Below are positions 20,418 through 22,727 of a DNA stretch of 22,727 nucleotides, piece by piece. The DNA is from a virus, in IMG/VR virus record IMGVR_UViG_3300030107_004877, positions 1-22,727 of that record; one strand, given 5' to 3'. Positions within the stretch are counted from its first letter, which is position 1, and every line of letters starts with the position of its first letter. The translations under genes were made by a program, and so were the position numbers. The notes beneath the pieces were generated by a model. The model was not told the origin of the DNA and ran no database searches. It worked only from the letters and a program-made list of their open reading frames with translations.

Positions 20418-20424
20418 GTAAATA
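20418..20424 (+). promoter_or_regulatory. GTAAATA motif before the pre-gp43 genes
   Basis: GTAAATA lies between the hsp20 terminator and the ATG at 20432, only 8 bases from the start codon. It resembles the late motif but would give a nearly leaderless mRNA, so it is weakly supported. Confidence 0.2.
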
Positions 20425-20431
20425 GAAAACC

Positions 20432-20611
20432 ATGGCAGATCCTTATCCCGCAGTAGGTAGTGATTATAGAGATCCTATAGTGCCTTCCACCACCAATAGA
20501 GGACTTACTCTTACCAAAGAACAAGTAGTGGTATTAAGAGATATATTGTCCCATATTCCAGATCCTAGTAAAGAAGTAGTTGAACTTTATGATAAGGTAA
20601 AATTGTTATGA
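20432..20611 (+). CDS. Small hypothetical protein (59 aa)
   Basis: ATG 20432 begins a 59-residue ORF that ends in an ATGA overlap with the next gene. The first half is disordered and Pro/Tyr/Asp-rich (MADPYPAVGSDYRDPIVPST). The second half is a likely helical hairpin (TLTKEQVVVLRDILSHIPDP, VVELYDKVKLL). It is the first gene of the group leading into gp43. No family is recognised. Confidence 0.6.
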   Translation: MADPYPAVGSDYRDPIVPSTTNRGLTLTKEQVVVLRDILSHIPDPSKEVVELYDKVKLL

Positions 20612-20964
20612 CTATTAAATTGGCATTGCTAAAATCTGGAGAAGATGTTATTGCTGATATCGCTGAAATGGTGGTTGAAGAGAAAGTAGTAGGATATGTA
20701 TTTGAGCAACCTGGAGTAGTAAAACTAATTGGAGATCAAGTTAAAGAAGGAAAACGTAAATCTCCTTATAAGATTCAAATTACTCCTTGGATGCCATTGA
20801 GTAGGGATCAGAAAATTCCAGTGGTAGCAGATTGGGTTATTACTATTACTGAACCCATTGAGCAATTAAAAGAAATGTATCAAAAAGGAATCAAGAAAAA
20901 TGGAAATCAAGAACCTGAAGTTGTTAGTTCTGGTGAACAATCAGATGATTCTGAGTCAGATTGA
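20608..20964 (+). CDS. Conserved hypothetical, copy A of a tandem pair
   Basis: This 118-aa protein has a beta-rich first 85 residues (IKLALLKSGEDVIADIAEMV, VVGYVFEQPGVVKLI, PYKIQITPWMPL, KIPVVADWVITITEP), then a helix (EQLKEMYQKGI) and an acidic disordered tail ending SDDSESD. The small beta-barrel look is reminiscent of Sm/Lsm-like folds, which is only a guess. The next gene encodes a diverged copy with the same order of elements. It sits just upstream of DNA polymerase, so a role around replication is possible but not shown. Confidence 0.75.
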   Translation: MTIKLALLKSGEDVIADIAEMVVEEKVVGYVFEQPGVVKLIGDQVKEGKRKSPYKIQITPWMPLSRDQKIPVVADWVITITEPIEQLKEMYQKGIKKNGNQEPEVVSSGEQSDDSESD

Positions 20965-21196
20965 AGAAGTTTCATCTGAACTAGGAGAACCTGATTGTAA
21001 GTTGACTGAACCATTTGTGGTTAGTACATCAGATAATAAAATTACCATACAGGAGGGAATGTTAGTTCTCTCTCCTTGGTTATTAAATGTGACCAATCAG
21101 AATGTTTTTATGGTAAGTTCTGACAAAATCTTGACTATTGTGGATCCCAATACTAAACTAACCAAAAAGTATGAGGAGATGTTAGATAAAGAATGA
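20900..21196 (+). CDS. Conserved hypothetical, copy B of a tandem pair
   Basis: This 98-aa protein aligns by eye with copy A. The start NLKLLVLVNNQMILSQIEEV corresponds to IKLALLKSGEDVIADIAEMV, EPFVVST to QPGVVKL, LVLSPWLL to IQITPWMP, MVSSDKILTIVDP to VVADWVITITEP, and LTKKYEEML to LKEMYQKGI. This alignment supports ATG 20900 (Shine-Dalgarno AAGGA) over ATG 20945, even though 20900 makes a 65-base overlap with copy A in another frame. The end overlaps gp43 (ATGA), so translation of the polymerase is probably coupled to it. The function is unknown. Confidence 0.7.
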   Translation: MEIKNLKLLVLVNNQMILSQIEEVSSELGEPDCKLTEPFVVSTSDNKITIQEGMLVLSPWLLNVTNQNVFMVSSDKILTIVDPNTKLTKKYEEMLDKE

Positions 21197-22727
21197 GATT
21201 CTATACTAATGTTCAGATGGTTGGAAACAACTTTTTGGTACGTGGATATGAAAATGGAGAGAAGGTAATCTTCAAAGAAGAGTATTCTCCTACATTATTT
21301 GTTAAATCAAAGAAACCTAGTAAATATAAAACTCTTGAGGGGGATAGTGTAGAACCTATTCGTCCTGGTCTCGTTAGAGATTGTAGAGAATTTTATAAGA
21401 AATATGATGATATTGAGGGGTTCGATATCTATGGGAATGAGAGATATGTATACCAATATATTTCAGACAAATATCCAGATGAAGAAATAAAGTTTGATAT
21501 TAGTAAGATCAAACTAGTAACAATGGATATTGAGGTCCAAGCTGAACATGGTTTCCCTGATCCCGAATCATGTTCTGAGGAAATGCTTACTATTTCCATT
21601 CAGGACTATACTACTAAAGAAATTACTACATGGGGAAGAAAACCATATACTCCCACTCAAGATAATGTAACTTATTATCATTTTGAGGATGAGATTACTA
21701 TGCTAAACTCATTCTTATATCATTGGTCTAAGAATCCTCCAGATGTTATTACTGGATGGAATGTACGTCTTTATGATATTCCATATTTGTGTGGAAGAAT
21801 TGACAGAATTATGGGACAGAAGAAGACTAAACTTCTATCTCCTTGGGGTTTGGTTACTCATGAAGAAGTCTATATTTCAGGTAGACCGTTTAATGTTTAT
21901 GATATTGCTGGATTAACAACTTTAGATTATCTAGAGTTATATAAGAAGTTTACTTATAAGGCACAAGAATCATATAGATTGGATTATATTGCTCAGATTG
22001 AACTAGGTCAGAAGAAATTAGATCACTCTGAGTTTGATACCTTTAAGGATTTTTATAGGGGGAATTGGAAAAAGTTTGTTGATTACAATATAATTGACGT
22101 GGAACTTGTTGACCGTTTGGAAGACAAGATGAAATTAATTGAATTAGCTTTGACAATGGCTTATACTGCTAAGGTTAATTACATTGATGTGATGTTTCAA
22201 GTTAGAACTTGGGATACCATAATATATAATTATTTGAAGAAGAGGAATATTGTTATTCCTCCGAAGAATAGGTCACAAAAGAATGATAAGTACGCAGGTG
22301 CATATGTCAAAGAACCAGTTCCGGGAAAGTATGATTGGGTTGTTAGTTTTGACCTTAACAGTCTCTATCCTCATCTCATTATGCAATATAATATCAGTCC
22401 AGAGACCCTCAGGGAGACTAGACATCCCAGCGCGAGCGTTGAGGGGTTTTTAAATAAAGAGACTGATATTGATAGACAATATGCTACTTGTGCCAATGGA
22501 GCACAGTATAGGAAGGATATTAAAGGATTCCTTCCAGAATTAATGGAGAAGATGTACAACGAGCGTGTAATTTTCAAGAAGAGGATGATCGATGCCAAGA
22601 AGAAATACGAGAAGACACCCACGCCTGATCTTGTCAAAGAGATTGCCAGGTGTAACAACATCCAAATGGCAAAGAAGATATCTCTTAATTCTGCTTATGG
22701 TGCTATCGGCAATCAGTACTTCAGGTA
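21193..22727 (+). CDS. gp43: DNA polymerase gp43, 5' part (family B)
   Basis: An open frame from ATG 21193 to the window end gives 511 residues without a stop; T4 gp43 has 898, so the 3' part lies beyond the window. The 3'-5' exonuclease domain shows Exo I MDIEV (D112, E114), Exo II GWNVRLYD (N190 to D195) and Exo III YNIID (Y298 to D302). The polymerase domain shows motif A DLNSLYP (D387 to P393) and motif B KISLNSAYG (K495 to G503), reached just before the window ends. Motif C (DTDS) is outside. It is the replicative polymerase working with gp45 and gp44/62. From about 22400 on, the codons are more C-ending than before, similar to the patch in gp44. Confidence 0.97.
   Translation, partial: MRFYTNVQMVGNNFLVRGYENGEKVIFKEEYSPTLFVKSKKPSKYKTLEGDSVEPIRPGLVRDCREFYKKYDDIEGFDIYGNERYVYQYISDKYPDEEIKFDISKIKLVTMDIEVQAEHGFPDPESCSEEMLTISIQDYTTKEITTWGRKPYTPTQDNVTYYHFEDEITMLNSFLYHWSKNPPDVITGWNVRLYDIPYLCGRIDRIMGQKKTKLLSPWGLVTHEEVYISGRPFNVYDIAGLTTLDYLELYKKFTYKAQESYRLDYIAQIELGQKKLDHSEFDTFKDFYRGNWKKFVDYNIIDVELVDRLEDKMKLIELALTMAYTAKVNYIDVMFQVRTWDTIIYNYLKKRNIVIPPKNRSQKNDKYAGAYVKEPVPGKYDWVVSFDLNSLYPHLIMQYNISPETLRETRHPSASVEGFLNKETDIDRQYATCANGAQYRKDIKGFLPELMEKMYNERVIFKKRMIDAKKKYEKTPTPDLVKEIARCNNIQMAKKISLNSAYGAIGNQYFR

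Overview
The window is a block of an AT-rich, tailed, T4-like (Tevenvirinae-type) phage genome, most likely a marine cyanophage. All genes are on the + strand, gene ends mostly overlap by 1 to 14 bases, and the T4 replication/recombination order is preserved: gp47 (3' part) - gp46 - gp45 - gp44 - gp62 - regA - gp43 (5' part). Between these core genes lie the accessory genes seen in marine T4-like phages: CobS-type AAA+ ATPase, HExxH/VWA protein, Hsp20, 2OG-Fe(II) oxygenase, Dam-type methylase and a DUF3110-like protein. A cyanobacterial host is suggested by the DUF3110-like protein, a PsbN-like peptide, a possible NblA-like peptide and a glycogen phosphorylase (cyanobacteria store glycogen). 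This is inference from family knowledge; no search could be run.

Layout. (1) 1-2558: gp47/gp46 recombination nuclease pair around a small DUF3110-like gene. (2) 2558-4131: two tandem sulfotransferase-like paralogs with small ORFs. (3) 4091-5773: an island of short transcription units, with a terminator, an exact TATAAATA T4-type late promoter, a free-standing AsnRS/AspRS-type catalytic core, a tRNA with GUU anticodon and a long variable arm, a 56-aa gene, a hairpin, another late promoter, a basic virion-like protein and a terminator. (4) 5802-9788: HExxH/VWA protein, CobS-type AAA+ ATPase and a DUF3310-type protein. (5) 9775-11836: sliding clamp gp45, two small genes, clamp loader gp44. (6) 11823-16628: nucleotidyltransferase, about ten very small genes (several membrane peptides, one PsbN-like, one possibly NblA-like), a Dam-type methylase, a GT-A glycosyltransferase and a 2OG oxygenase. 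This block separates gp44 from gp62, which are neighbours in T4. (7) 16628-17433: gp62 and the translational repressor RegA. (8) 17435-19825: full-length glycogen/alpha-glucan phosphorylase. (9) 19844-21196: late-type promoter, Hsp20, terminator and three small genes, two of them diverged tandem paralogs. (10) 21193-end: DNA polymerase gp43, cut by the window end within motif B.

Working together: gp43, gp45, gp44/62 and gp46/47 form the replication and recombination machinery, with RegA as its post-transcriptional regulator. The accessory genes point to takeover of host energy metabolism (GlgP, PsbN-like, NblA-like), DNA marking (Dam), surface or glycan chemistry (sulfotransferases, nucleotidyltransferase, glycosyltransferase) and translation or asparagine supply (AsnRS-like core plus tRNA). 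No gap without a gene exceeds about 110 bases. The larger gaps carry terminators and TAAATA-type late promoter motifs, except 7914-7992, in which I see nothing convincing. No insertion sequences, CRISPR arrays or long repeats were seen.
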